A stretch of 12,873 nucleotides of DNA from Bryobacterales bacterium (GCA_020853155.1 JADYZL010000236.1:1-12873); one strand, 5' to 3'. Shown: positions 1 through 7,666, numbered from the stretch's first letter. The notes: a model not told the origin generated them from the letters alone. Program-made: numbers and translations.

Positions 1-269
1 AGTGGCGCCACGTGGATTTCAAGGAAGGGGCGGGCTGCTTTGAGTGCGGGGGCACGGGCTACCACGGGCGCACGGCCATCACGGAGCTGCTCGACCTGAG
101 CGAGAAGGTGCGCGAGATGATTCTCGATCGGCGGCCGACATCAGAGATCCGGCGGCAGGCTCGCATGGAAGGAATGACGTCTCTGCGGGAATCGGCTCTC
201 CTTCTGGTGCGCAAAGAGGTGACAACTCTGCGCGAAGTGAACAAGGTGACCTTCATCGAGACCAACTGA
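1..269 (+). CDS. GspE/PilB-family assembly ATPase, C-terminal end (5' partial)
   Basis: This is the last ~88 codons of a type IV pilus / type II secretion hexameric ATPase; the reading frame is open to the left edge (codons begin at base 3). The visible part has a Cys-x-x-Cys pair followed by GGTGYHGRTAITELL. That is the second half of the zinc-binding tetracysteine region and the conserved TGYxGR...E block of GspE/PilB proteins. It is followed by the usual C-terminal helices (RRQARMEGMTSLRESA). Walker A/B, the first Cys pair and the N-terminal domain lie outside the window. In the family the protein is cytoplasmic, hydrolyses ATP and drives pilin or pseudopilin polymerisation through the inner-membrane platform. 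The next gene starts 2 nt after the stop, which ties it to the pilMNO-like genes. PilB and GspE cannot be separated from this fragment; the downstream genes favour PilB-like. No real start codon is in the window. Confidence 0.9.
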   Translation, partial: WRHVDFKEGAGCFECGGTGYHGRTAITELLDLSEKVREMILDRRPTSEIRRQARMEGMTSLRESALLLVRKEVTTLREVNKVTFIETN

Positions 270-271
270 CG

Positions 272-1231
272 ATGCTGACCGAGCCCTTACGCATGCCGAA
301 ACTGCCCGCGTTCCTGGAACGCTGGATCGCGGACCCGCCGCCCGCCTGGGTGGTGGAATTCTCAGAGGAGGGGATCTATCGCGCGGCAACGGGCTCGCCC
401 AGCGATGCGCGGTTCGAGGCGCTTCCCGGCGGAGCGCTCGCGGCCTCACCGGTGGAGAATAATTTGCGGGATTATGAGCGCGTCGCTGAAGCCTTGAAGG
501 CGCTTCCGTTCGATGAAGCGGCGCATGGCGGCACTTCGCGGGGCGGGAAAGAGGCGCCCACGGCGGTGCTGCTGCCCGACTATAGCGTGCGCACGTCGAT
601 TCTCGATTTTGAAGATTTTCCCACGCGCCACGAGGAACAGGAGCAACTGGTGCGGCTGCGCCTGCGCAAGATTGTGCCCTACGATCTGGAGGCGGCCCAC
701 GTGGCCTTCCAGAGTTTCCCGAAGCGGAATGCCGAGGGCGGCGTGGCTGCGGGAATCACCGTAGTGGCGACGATGTGCCCGTTGCACATCCTTGCCGAAT
801 ACGAGGCACTGCTGCGGCAACGGCGATGCCATCCGGGCTTCGTGAGTTCGAGTGCGCTGGCCGCCCTCTCGCTACTGCCCGCGGACAATGTATCCCTGCT
901 CGCGAAACTCAGCGGGAACGTGTTGACGGCGGCGGTGACACAGAGAGGAATCCTGCGGTTGATGCGGACCGTGGAATTGCCGGAAGTTTCCTGGGAGGAA
1001 TTATTGAACCTGCTGCAACCGATGCTGGCGATGGTGGAAGACCAGATCGGCGCGCGCACGGAGCGGCTTTGGCTGTGCGGGTTTCGAGAGGAGGCGGGGG
1101 CGCTGGCGCGGGGGCTCGAGAAGGAGTTCGGGATTCCCGCCGCGGAACTCGCTTCCCGCTTCGGCACGCCACAGGCGCACAATGCAGGGGCGCTCGGCTA
1201 TATCCAGGGTTTGGGAGAGCAGCTTCCATGA
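272..1231 (+). CDS. pilM: PilM-like pilus/secretion assembly protein
   Basis: The predicted protein has 319 residues and lies between a GspE/PilB ATPase and a PilN-like gene, the normal slot for PilM. Recognisable PilM features are the block AVLLPDYSVRTSILDFEDFP (about 98-117), the following charged helix EEQEQLVRLRLRKIVPYD, and the C-terminal AGALGYIQGL (about 305-314), like the end of actin-fold PilM proteins. In the family, cytoplasmic PilM binds the N-terminal peptide of PilN and couples the ATPase to the inner-membrane complex. The start was placed at ATG 272, 2 nt after the upstream stop; the frame stays open further upstream, but that part only shadows the ATPase gene. ATG 293 is an alternative. 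The protein is a little short, and I do not see the G-x-D-x-G-S-like phosphate-binding motif that PilM carries near its N-terminus; at that place it reads WVVEFSEEGIYRAATG. ATP binding may therefore be lost. A GspL-type role is the main alternative. Confidence 0.8.
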   Translation: MLTEPLRMPKLPAFLERWIADPPPAWVVEFSEEGIYRAATGSPSDARFEALPGGALAASPVENNLRDYERVAEALKALPFDEAAHGGTSRGGKEAPTAVLLPDYSVRTSILDFEDFPTRHEEQEQLVRLRLRKIVPYDLEAAHVAFQSFPKRNAEGGVAAGITVVATMCPLHILAEYEALLRQRRCHPGFVSSSALAALSLLPADNVSLLAKLSGNVLTAAVTQRGILRLMRTVELPEVSWEELLNLLQPMLAMVEDQIGARTERLWLCGFREEAGALARGLEKEFGIPAAELASRFGTPQAHNAGALGYIQGLGEQLP

Positions 1232-1794
1232 GAATCACGAACAATTTGGCCACGGCGCCGTTTGCGAGAACGCGGCCGATCGTGGTGTTCTCGACCGTAT
1301 TGGGCGTGCTGCTTCTCGGCTTGCTCGGGTTTTTGATTTATCTGAACGTGGCCAACCGCTGGGAGGCGCGGGAAACGCGGGCGCGCATCGCGGAACTGGA
1401 AGCGGAAGCCGTTTCCGTGGCCAGGGAGCAGGCCGCGCAGGATGCAATCCTGCGGGACCCCCGTTATTCCGAAGTGCTGGAACAGACGGTATTCATCAAT
1501 TCGCTGCTGCGGCGCAAGGGGATCAGTTGGACGAGAATGTTCGACGATTTGGGAACCGTGCTGCCGCACAACGTGCGGGTGCTGCGGATTCGCCCACAGG
1601 TGACCGCCTCGAATGAGGTTTACCTGGATATGGATGTCGCCGCCGAGGCGGGGGACTCCGTGGTGCAGATGCTGCGGAGGATGGAAGGCAGCCCGGTCTT
1701 CGGGCCGACGGCGATCCATTCGTCGCTGGCTCCGACGGAAGGCGAGCCACTCTATCGATACCGAATCAGCGTGAATTATTCGCAGAGACTTTGA
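1228..1794 (+). CDS. pilN: PilN-like inner-membrane assembly protein
   Basis: This 188-residue protein starts at ATG 1228, overlapping the pilM-like stop by 4 nt (ATGA), which implies translational coupling. The N-terminal peptide MRITNNLATAPF matches the cytoplasmic PilM-binding tail of PilN (consensus INLLP or similar). A single membrane segment lies at about 18-40. A charged helix follows, likely coiled coil, at about 42-72. The C-terminal periplasmic part holds SWTRMFDDLGTVLPHNVRVL (about 100-119), the block typical of the PilN ferredoxin-like fold. In the family PilN dimerises with PilO and links PilM in the cytoplasm to PilP in the periplasm. Gene order and topology both agree. The length is close to normal (about 180-200). 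A GspL C-terminal-like assignment is possible but less likely given the PilN-style N-terminal peptide. Confidence 0.85.
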   Translation: MRITNNLATAPFARTRPIVVFSTVLGVLLLGLLGFLIYLNVANRWEARETRARIAELEAEAVSVAREQAAQDAILRDPRYSEVLEQTVFINSLLRRKGISWTRMFDDLGTVLPHNVRVLRIRPQVTASNEVYLDMDVAAEAGDSVVQMLRRMEGSPVFGPTAIHSSLAPTEGEPLYRYRISVNYSQRL

Positions 1795-1798
1795 GGAG
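1794..1798 (+). promoter_or_regulatory. Shine-Dalgarno site that sets the pilO-like start
   Basis: AGGAG overlaps the last base of the pilN-like stop codon and sits 8 nt before ATG 1807. It selects ATG 1807 over the in-frame GTG at 1798, which overlaps the site itself. Confidence 0.6.
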
Positions 1799-1806
1799 TG
1801 GGGACG

Positions 1807-2448
1807 ATGGCAGGCACGAAAGGAAAAGCGACACCGGCGGCCCCACGGCGGCAAGCGCCGGGCTATCTGACGGCAGGCGGCCCGAAGCGCAAGGCGAGGG
1901 TGGTGCTGGGGGCACTGCTCGCGCTGAATCTGCTGGCGGCGCTGATGCTTCTCGAACCGTTCGGCGGGTCACCCGAAGGCCTCGAAGCGTCCCAACGGCG
2001 GCTGGAATCTCAACTGCAGCAGCGGCGGCTCCGCTTGCAACACGCCAAGCTGCTGGCGGGCAAGATGCGAAGCGGCGGGACGGAAGGGGAGCGCTTCATT
2101 CGCGCGCATTTCCTGGACGAACGGCAAGCGGCGGGCGATCTTCTGAAAGCGCTCGATGCGATCGAGGCAGGCGCGGGGATTCGAAGCAAGGCGAAGAACT
2201 TCACGGTGGATGCCATCGAGGGGACGAACGAGTATCAGATGCTGACGATCGATGCGGGTTACGAAGGCACGTTCGCGGATCTCGTCCAGTTCGTCAATGA
2301 GGTGGATCGCTCGGAGCGGCTTCTGATTCTGGACAGCCTGCAAGTGACGCCCGCGCGGGATGAGACGACGCTCCAGATCCAGGCGAAGCTGTTCGCGTTT
2401 GTGAAGCAATCGAACCTGGTGGCAACGGCCCAGGGGGTGACGCCATGA
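1807..2448 (+). CDS. pilO: PilO-like inner-membrane assembly protein
   Basis: The predicted protein has 213 residues: a basic cytoplasmic N-terminus (1-30, Lys/Arg/Pro rich), one membrane helix (about 31-50), an amphipathic coiled-coil-like stretch (about 57-85, with repeated Gln/Leu/Arg), and a periplasmic alpha/beta domain ending in LQIQAKLFAFV. This is the layout of PilO/GspM bitopic proteins, which pair with PilN and PilP and set the spacing of the inner-membrane ring. It follows pilN by 12 nt and overlaps the next gene by 4 nt. An in-frame GTG at 1798 would add three residues, but the Shine-Dalgarno position favours ATG 1807. Sequence conservation in this family is low, so the call rests mostly on topology and gene order. 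The N-terminal cytoplasmic tail of about 30 residues is longer than in textbook PilO. Confidence 0.75.
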   Translation: MAGTKGKATPAAPRRQAPGYLTAGGPKRKARVVLGALLALNLLAALMLLEPFGGSPEGLEASQRRLESQLQQRRLRLQHAKLLAGKMRSGGTEGERFIRAHFLDERQAAGDLLKALDAIEAGAGIRSKAKNFTVDAIEGTNEYQMLTIDAGYEGTFADLVQFVNEVDRSERLLILDSLQVTPARDETTLQIQAKLFAFVKQSNLVATAQGVTP

Positions 2449-3182
2449 AGCTGGGTGCGGAGCCGAAGAAAGTGGCTATTCTGGCCGTGCTGCTGGTGAT
2501 CGCGGCGGTTTCCGCTTGGATGAACCTATTCGGCGGGGAGGCGGAACCCGCGCCCGCGGCGCGGACGGCATCGACGCGCGGGACGGCTCCGTCTCGTGCG
2601 GCGGCTTTGCCGGTGGAGGTTCCGCGAGAGGCGGCGGAGCCCCCTCGGGGCGGATTGGTTCGGAGCGCACGAAGCGGTGGAGCGGAGCAACGGCTTGGCG
2701 AATTTCGCCCGGTGTTCAAATCCGAGCGGCGCGGGGAAGCGCTGGACGCTGCGACGGTGGACCCCACGCTGCACACCGATCTATTGGCAAAACTCCAGGA
2801 GGTGCGCCTCTCGGGGACGGGACGGAACCTCTTCCAGTTTGGACAGGCCCCCGCGCCACCGCGGCCTCCGGAGCCGAAGATCATCCCCCAACCGGTGGCT
2901 GCCGTTCCGGTGGGTCCGGATGGACGCCCGGTTCCGGCGGAACCGGTGAAGCCTCCCCCGCCCCCGATTCCGCTCCGCTATTTTGGCTTCGTGGATCCGA
3001 AGCAGGTAGCGGGCACGCGTGCCTTCTTCATGGAAGGCGAGGAGATTCGGATCGCCGCCGTGGGGGAGTTGATTAAGCAGCGATACCGGGTGCTGGAAAT
3101 CAGCCCCAAGAGCGCGGTGGTGGAGGATACCCAGTTCGCGAACAAGCAAACGCTGACGATTCAGCCAGAGAGTGGAACCTAA
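2445..3182 (+). CDS. PilP/GspC-like periplasmic linker protein
   Basis: This 245-residue protein overlaps the pilO-like stop by 4 nt (ATGA). Its order is: short cytoplasmic end, membrane anchor (about 9-26), Ala/Arg/Pro-rich low-complexity stretch (31-70), a short block with GTGRNLFQFG (about 124-133), a Pro-rich linker (about 135-176), and a C-terminal beta domain (177-240). The C-terminal domain contains PLRYFGFVDP, FFMEGEEIRIAAVGELI, RYRVLEISPKSAVVED and KQTLTIQ. That repeats the pattern of the GspC homology region and PilP beta-sandwich (L-x-G-x-x, x-G-E-x-I, V-x-x-I-x, V-x-L). In both families this domain is periplasmic and contacts the outer-membrane secretin. It has no lipobox like classical PilP; the membrane helix is GspC-like. 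No secretin gene is in the window. I am confident of the general role and less sure of the exact name. Confidence 0.65.
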   Translation: MKLGAEPKKVAILAVLLVIAAVSAWMNLFGGEAEPAPAARTASTRGTAPSRAAALPVEVPREAAEPPRGGLVRSARSGGAEQRLGEFRPVFKSERRGEALDAATVDPTLHTDLLAKLQEVRLSGTGRNLFQFGQAPAPPRPPEPKIIPQPVAAVPVGPDGRPVPAEPVKPPPPPIPLRYFGFVDPKQVAGTRAFFMEGEEIRIAAVGELIKQRYRVLEISPKSAVVEDTQFANKQTLTIQPESGT

Positions 3183-3187
3183 GACAG

Positions 3188-4573
3188 ATGTTCTGGCAAG
3201 GCAACAACACGCGGCGGGAACGGGTGGCGGTAGCAATGCCTTCGCACGGCTCTCGGGAAGGCCGGGGGGAGCGAGGATTCGCGCTGCTGCTGGTGTTTGC
3301 GATGGCGGCGATTGTGGCGATCACGCTCTATATGCAATTGCCGAGGGTGGCGTTTGAAGCGCAACGGGATCGCGAGACGATGCTGATCGAGCGCGGCAAG
3401 CAGTACCGGCGGGCGATTGAGCTTTATGTACGGAAGAACAACCGGTATCCGGCGCGGCTCGAAGATCTGGAACGCGAGCAGGATATGCGGTTCCTGCGGC
3501 GGCGCTACAAGGACCCGCTGACGGGCAAGGACGAATGGCGGGTGATCCACATCAACGCCGCCGGGCAACTGGAGGATTCGCTGATCGAGAAGCCCAAGGC
3601 GGGGAACCCGGAGACGGCTTCCACGACGGGGGATGCAGCGGCGAGCGATGAGAACGTTGCGGAGAACACGGCGCTCGCCCGCCAGCGGCCGGGGGACCAA
3701 GCCGCGGCAAATTCGCAATTCCCTGGGAGTGCGGGGGAACGGGCGGGAAACGCCCCTGGCACGGGACAGACTGGCTCCACGACGGTGACCGACGATGGGC
3801 TGGTTCCGATTCTCGACGCGAGCGGGAATGTCGTCCAGCGAACCAAGACGGAGGCCGAAGCCCAGACGCAACAGGCCGGTTTAGCCGGGCGGGGGGCTGG
3901 CGCGGGCGTGAACGGCGGAGCGGTGGGAAGCGGGCCCAACGGCGCAGAAGCGGCTAAGACGCCGGCGCCGATCCGGCTCGGGCCGGGCGGGATTCCGATT
4001 ATTGAGAACCCAGCGGCGGTGGTGGCAGGCGCAGGAGATCCGGGCGGCCCGGCATCCACGGCGAGGCCTGGGCTGCCGGGAATTGGCGGGTCCGGCGGCG
4101 CTGTGGCGGGTGGACGCACCGGGGCAGGAGCGGCGGGCGCACAGGGATCCGCCCAACAGATTCTGGAAGGGTTGCTGACACAGCCGAGGCCGGGCGGATT
4201 GGCGGGTCTCCAACAGCAGCGCGGGATTCAGCCTGCGGGCGCGGCAGGGCGAGGCATGGGCGCGGGAATCGCGGGCGTGGCATCGAAGGTGGAGATGAAG
4301 GGCATTCTGGTCTACGACGAACAGGAATCCATTCACAAGTGGGAGTTCGTCTACGACGCGCAGAAGGCGGCGGGGAAGTCCGCGACCGATCCCGCGCAGC
4401 GCGGGGTGCGCCCGAACCAACCCGGAAGCGGGATGATGCCGGGCGGTTTCAGCGGACCCGCGGCGAACCCGAACCGGCCACGGGGGAGTTCCGGTTCGGG
4501 CGGATCTGGCGGGCAGGGTTCGTTCTCTCCGGGCCGAGGCAGCGGCGGCAGGAGGAACGCCGGGCGACCGTAA
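3188..4573 (+). CDS. Long pseudopilin-like type II secretion protein with Gly/Ala-rich C-terminal region
   Basis: The protein has 461 residues from ATG 3188. A prepilin-peptidase-type site is visible as GERG|FALLLVFAMAAIVAITLY, followed by an amphipathic helix with QLPRVAFEAQRDRETMLIERGKQY. Next comes a pseudopilin-like globular part with NNRYPARLEDLE and RRRYKDPLTGKDEWRVIHIN (about 82-120). Residues about 120-360 are Gly/Ala/Pro/Gln-rich and low in complexity. A conserved-looking block, KGILVYDEQESIHKWEFVYD, lies near 371-390, and the tail is Gly/Ser/Arg rich. Mature position 5, normally Glu, is Leu, as in GspK-type tip pseudopilins. A 30-residue leader would be long; the in-frame ATG at 3236 gives a more usual 14-residue leader (MPSHGSREGRGERG) and may be the true start. 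It sits 5 nt after the PilP-like gene and is the last gene of the operon. The probable role is a minor or tip subunit of a pilus or secretion pseudopilus; this is inference. Confidence 0.7.
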   Translation: MFWQGNNTRRERVAVAMPSHGSREGRGERGFALLLVFAMAAIVAITLYMQLPRVAFEAQRDRETMLIERGKQYRRAIELYVRKNNRYPARLEDLEREQDMRFLRRRYKDPLTGKDEWRVIHINAAGQLEDSLIEKPKAGNPETASTTGDAAASDENVAENTALARQRPGDQAAANSQFPGSAGERAGNAPGTGQTGSTTVTDDGLVPILDASGNVVQRTKTEAEAQTQQAGLAGRGAGAGVNGGAVGSGPNGAEAAKTPAPIRLGPGGIPIIENPAAVVAGAGDPGGPASTARPGLPGIGGSGGAVAGGRTGAGAAGAQGSAQQILEGLLTQPRPGGLAGLQQQRGIQPAGAAGRGMGAGIAGVASKVEMKGILVYDEQESIHKWEFVYDAQKAAGKSATDPAQRGVRPNQPGSGMMPGGFSGPAANPNRPRGSSGSGGSGGQGSFSPGRGSGGRRNAGRP

Positions 4574-4659
4574 CGGCCGATTCGCGAACAATTCATGGGG
4601 CATGCGGGGCACTTAGACGACAGTTCGAACGTGCTGGCCGCTGTTTCTCTGGCGGGCGG

Positions 4660-4689
4660 TTGACAGAAGGTGGACTCGCTCGACAGAAT
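4660..4689 (+). promoter_or_regulatory. Predicted sigma-70-type promoter of glgC
   Basis: A perfect -35 TTGACA (4660-4665) is followed after 18 nt by CAGAAT (4684-4689, 4 of 6 matches to the -10 consensus). The predicted transcription start is near 4696, giving a leader of about 22 nt to ATG 4718. This separates glgC from the upstream secretion operon and argues against the in-frame GTG at 4670, which lies inside the promoter spacer. Confidence 0.6.
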
Positions 4690-4717
4690 AGGCGCACATA
4701 CGAGGTTTCACAACAAG

Positions 4718-5974
4718 ATGGAATTGCGCGTTCTAGCTTTTGTCCTCGCCGGCGGCAAGGGAACACGGCTTTACCCCCTCACGAAGGAGCGAGCCAAGCC
4801 GGCAGTCCCATTCGGGGGCAAGTACCGGATTATCGATTTTGTGCTCAGCAACCTGATCAACTCGCAGGTTTATTCCATCTACGTGTTGATTCAGTTCAAG
4901 AGCCAATCTCTCTTGCAGCACATGCAGGACGGCTGGCAGTTCAGCGGGTTGTTGAACAACCACTACATCATTCCAGTACCTGCGCAGATGCGCACGCCGG
5001 GCGAGACCTGGTACCAGGGGACCGCGGACGCGATCTACCAGAACCTGAACCTGATCGAGCAATCGAATCCGGATATCGTGTTGATCTTTGGCGCGGACCA
5101 CATCTACCGGATGAACATCCGCGAGATGATTGAATACCACATGGAGAAGCGCGCCGCGGCGACGATTGCGGCGCTGCCGGTGGAAAAGCGCTACGCATCC
5201 GAATTCGGCGTGATTGAGACCGACGCTCATAACCGGGTGGTGGGCTTTCACGAGAAGCGCGCGGATGCGCCGACAATGCCGGACGATCCGGAGCAGGTGT
5301 ATGCGTCCATGGGGAACTATATTTTCTCCACGGAACCGCTGCTCAAGGCCTTGCATGAAGACGCGGCGGACCCGAAAAGCGCGCATGACTTCGGGCGCAA
5401 TATCCTGCCCCGGATGGTGAGCGAGCAACGGAGCATTTGCGCCTACAATTTCGCCACTAACCGGATTCCGGGAGAACCGCCGGGCGCCATTCCCTACTGG
5501 CGCGACGTAGGGACGATCGACGCCTACTACGAAGCCACGATGGACATGCGGAGCGTGACGCCGGCGCTGAATCTTTATAACCGGGAATGGCCGCTGCGGA
5601 CGGCGGGATACTCCGATCCGCCGGCGAAGTTCGTTTTCGACGAAGAGGGGCGGCGCGGACAGGCAATTGAATCCATCGTCTCCGGTAGCGTGATTCTGGC
5701 GGGTGGCCAGGTGCGGCATTCCGTGCTGGGGCGCGGCGTGCGGGTGCACTCGGGCGCGGTGGTGGAACATTCGATCATCTTCGACAATTGCGAGATCGGG
5801 CGGGGCGCGCAGATTCGGCGGGCGATTCTCGATAAAAACGTGCGGGTGCCCGAGAATGCGCGAATCGGCTTCGACCTCGAAGAGGACCGGAAGCACTACA
5901 CGGTGACCGAGAGCGGCATCGTGGTGGTGGAAGGGCACCGTTCGAGCGTGCAAGTCGTGAAGATGAACGTTTGA
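4718..5974 (+). CDS. glgC: Glucose-1-phosphate adenylyltransferase (ADP-glucose pyrophosphorylase)
   Basis: GlgC makes ADP-glucose from ATP and glucose-1-phosphate, the committed step of bacterial glycogen synthesis, in the cytoplasm. The 418-residue length is normal. The N-terminal nucleotidyltransferase domain shows LAGGKGTRLYPLTKERAKPAVPFGGKYRIIDF (11-42), the GWQF block (about 70-73), WYQGTADAIYQN, and the catalytic-Asp block FGADHIYRM. It also has GFHEKR, where the Lys aligns with the glucose-1-phosphate-binding Lys of E. coli GlgC. YWRDVGTIDAYYEA follows. The C-terminal left-handed beta-helix shows hexapeptide-type repeats (VHSGAVVEHSIIFDNCEIGRGAQI). The usual EKP at the sugar-phosphate Lys is EKR here. 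ATG 4718 was chosen because homologues begin just before this motif and because of the promoter position; a weak GAGG at 4702-4705 precedes it. The gene is alone: no other glg gene is in the window. Confidence 0.95.
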   Translation: MELRVLAFVLAGGKGTRLYPLTKERAKPAVPFGGKYRIIDFVLSNLINSQVYSIYVLIQFKSQSLLQHMQDGWQFSGLLNNHYIIPVPAQMRTPGETWYQGTADAIYQNLNLIEQSNPDIVLIFGADHIYRMNIREMIEYHMEKRAAATIAALPVEKRYASEFGVIETDAHNRVVGFHEKRADAPTMPDDPEQVYASMGNYIFSTEPLLKALHEDAADPKSAHDFGRNILPRMVSEQRSICAYNFATNRIPGEPPGAIPYWRDVGTIDAYYEATMDMRSVTPALNLYNREWPLRTAGYSDPPAKFVFDEEGRRGQAIESIVSGSVILAGGQVRHSVLGRGVRVHSGAVVEHSIIFDNCEIGRGAQIRRAILDKNVRVPENARIGFDLEEDRKHYTVTESGIVVVEGHRSSVQVVKMNV

Positions 5975-6000
5975 CGAGGCGGGTTGTTCGAGAGAGGGAA

Positions 6001-6025
6001 GGGGGCGCGAACGCGCCCCCTTTTT
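6001..6025 (+). terminator. Intrinsic terminator of glgC
   Basis: The inverted repeat GGGGGCGC / GCGCCCCC (6001-6008 and 6013-6020) encloses the tetraloop GAAC (6009-6012) and is followed directly by T5 (6021-6025). It starts 26 nt after the glgC stop. uxaC converges on it from the other side, where only a weak pyrimidine-rich tail follows, so the element works best for glgC. Confidence 0.9.
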
Positions 6026-6043
6026 CGTTATTGCAGGTGCGGA

Positions 6044-7477
6044 CTACGCTGAGGCATGCGCGGAGAGCGTGATGTCTTCCATGCGGTAGGTCTCGCGCAC
6101 CAGACGGTAGGCCATCGCCTCGATCATCTCCGCGGCTTCGTCTTCTTCCACGACGTGGCGGGAGACAAGATCGGCGAGGAAGTTCGCATCCACGCGCCGG
6201 GAGAGGTCGTGCCGGGCGGGGATGGAGGGGAAGGCCCGTGTATCGTCGTTGAAACCGGCGGTGTTGTAAATGCCCGCCGTTTCCGTGGTGAGGTAGCGGT
6301 AACGCGTCATCCCCTCGATGGAATCAAAGAACCACCAGGCGGGGCCCAGGCGCAGCGCTGGGTAATGTCCGGCAAGCGGGGCGAGTTCGCGGGAGTACGT
6401 GGATTCATCGAGGGTGAAGATCACCATGCGGAAGGCCGGATGATTGCCGTATTTGTTCAGCAGAGGCTGCAAGTTGCGGGTGTACTCGGTGGCGACCGGA
6501 ATGTCGCAACCCTTATCCGCGCCGAAGGCTTCGAAGATGCTCGTATTGTGATTGCGGAGGGAGCCGGGATGCACCTGCATCACGAGGCCGTCTTCCACGC
6601 TCATGCGGGCGAACTCCATGAGCATGTGGCCGGTGAAGCGGATGGCGTCTTCGTCGGTGACTTCGCCTTGGAGTGCCCGATTGAAAATGTCCGCGCGTTC
6701 GGCGGAGCTGAGGTCTCCGGTGTACATGCTGTAGACGCCGTGGTCCGTGGCGCGCGCCCCCATTTCGCGGAAGAATTCGCGGCGCTGTTCGAGGGCGGCC
6801 AGGAAGCCGTCGAAGGTGTGCGTATCCTTGCCGGTGAGTTCGGCCAGGCGGGCGAGTTCGTGGGGCCAGGCGGGGCTCAAGATCTGGACGCAGGCATCGG
6901 GACGGAACGTGGGCAGGACCACTCCCGGCCAGCCCGATGCGCGAAGCTGACGATGGTATTCGAGGGTATCGGTAGCGGCGTCGGTGGTGCAGAGGACTTC
7001 GATGCGGAAGCGTTCGAAGAGCGCGCGGGGACGAAACTCGGGCCTCGCGAGGCAGGCTTCGATTTGGTCGTAGATCTCCATCGCGTTCCGGCTGTCGAGG
7101 GTGCGGCCGACGCCGAACACGTCTTCGAACTCGTGCTTCAACCAGCAGCCGGTTGGCGTGCCGCGGAAGAGGTGGAAATGATCGGCGAAATGCTGCCATA
7201 TCACGCGCGGATCCGCCTCGACGGCGCCACCGTCCACCCGCGGGATTCCGAGCTTTTCGAGCGGCACGCCCTGCGAATACAGCATGCGGAAGATGTAGTG
7301 ATCGGGAACGACGATCAGGCTGGCGGGATCGGGAAACCGGGGATTCTCCGCAAGCATTCGCGGGTCCACGTGGCCGTGGGGGCACACCAGGGGCAGGGCC
7401 GAGACCTGGCTGTACAGCCTGCGGGCGATCTCGCGGCGAACGGGGTTCGCATCAAAATAGCGATCCGGATGAAGCAT
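6044..7477 (-). CDS. uxaC: Glucuronate/galacturonate isomerase
   Basis: UxaC converts D-glucuronate to D-fructuronate (and D-galacturonate to D-tagaturonate), the first step of uronate breakdown, in the cytoplasm. The 477-residue protein matches the family length (about 470). Diagnostic blocks are MLHPDRYFDANP at the start, PLVCPHGHVDPRML (29-42), where HGH is the amidohydrolase-type metal site, DHYIFRMLYSQGVPLEKLG, and GPAWWFFDSIEGMTRYR near the C-terminus. The start is set at 7477, not at the upstream in-frame ATG (7534), because AAGGAG lies 7 nt before it and MLHPDRYF is where homologues begin. The gene is divergent from a beta-hydroxyacid dehydrogenase (237-nt gap) and convergent with glgC. 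The usual partners (fructuronate reductase, mannonate dehydratase, KDG kinase) are not in the window. I found no convincing promoter for it. Confidence 0.95.
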   Translation of the reverse strand: MLHPDRYFDANPVRREIARRLYSQVSALPLVCPHGHVDPRMLAENPRFPDPASLIVVPDHYIFRMLYSQGVPLEKLGIPRVDGGAVEADPRVIWQHFADHFHLFRGTPTGCWLKHEFEDVFGVGRTLDSRNAMEIYDQIEACLARPEFRPRALFERFRIEVLCTTDAATDTLEYHRQLRASGWPGVVLPTFRPDACVQILSPAWPHELARLAELTGKDTHTFDGFLAALEQRREFFREMGARATDHGVYSMYTGDLSSAERADIFNRALQGEVTDEDAIRFTGHMLMEFARMSVEDGLVMQVHPGSLRNHNTSIFEAFGADKGCDIPVATEYTRNLQPLLNKYGNHPAFRMVIFTLDESTYSRELAPLAGHYPALRLGPAWWFFDSIEGMTRYRYLTTETAGIYNTAGFNDDTRAFPSIPARHDLSRRVDANFLADLVSRHVVEEDEAAEMIEAMAYRLVRETYRMEDITLSAHASA

Positions 7478-7484
7478 GGGACAA

Positions 7485-7490
7485 CTCCTT
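7485..7490 (-). promoter_or_regulatory. Shine-Dalgarno site that sets the uxaC start
   Basis: On the minus strand AAGGAG is followed by a 7-nt spacer and ATG 7477. This fixes the uxaC start against the longer open frame that reaches 7534. Confidence 0.75.
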
Positions 7491-7666
7491 GGCGTCCGAA
7501 GGGGGCCGCCGCGAACGATCGGTTCGGCCATCAAGGGCAGACGCGCCTGTGAATGGAAGAGCTACCTTTTCAACGTACACCAATCGGGAGCGGCAGGCGT
7601 TGCGGGGCTAGCTGCACGATCTGACAGGCGCTGGCCGGAGCCGGACGCGGTTCTCCGGATACAAGA

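Noticed and set aside
3179..4612. Several long minus-strand open frames (230, 204 and 243 codons) within the pseudopilin-like gene
   Set aside because: The coding strand is extremely Gly/Ala/Arg rich, which removes stops on the other strand. The translations are low-complexity Pro/Arg/Ala.
4624..4631. GTTCGAAC, resembling a tRNA T-loop
   Set aside because: No acceptor, anticodon or D-arm can be placed around it. It is only a palindrome before the glgC promoter.
4733..5953. A 406-codon open frame on the minus strand across glgC
   Set aside because: It is a shadow of glgC; the translation is His/Arg/Val-rich and has no recognisable domain or ribosome-binding site.
6056..7552. A 498-codon open frame on the plus strand across the whole uxaC gene
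   Set aside because: It is antisense to a clearly recognisable UxaC and arises from GC-biased third positions. Its translation is Gly/Ala/His-rich with no known motif.
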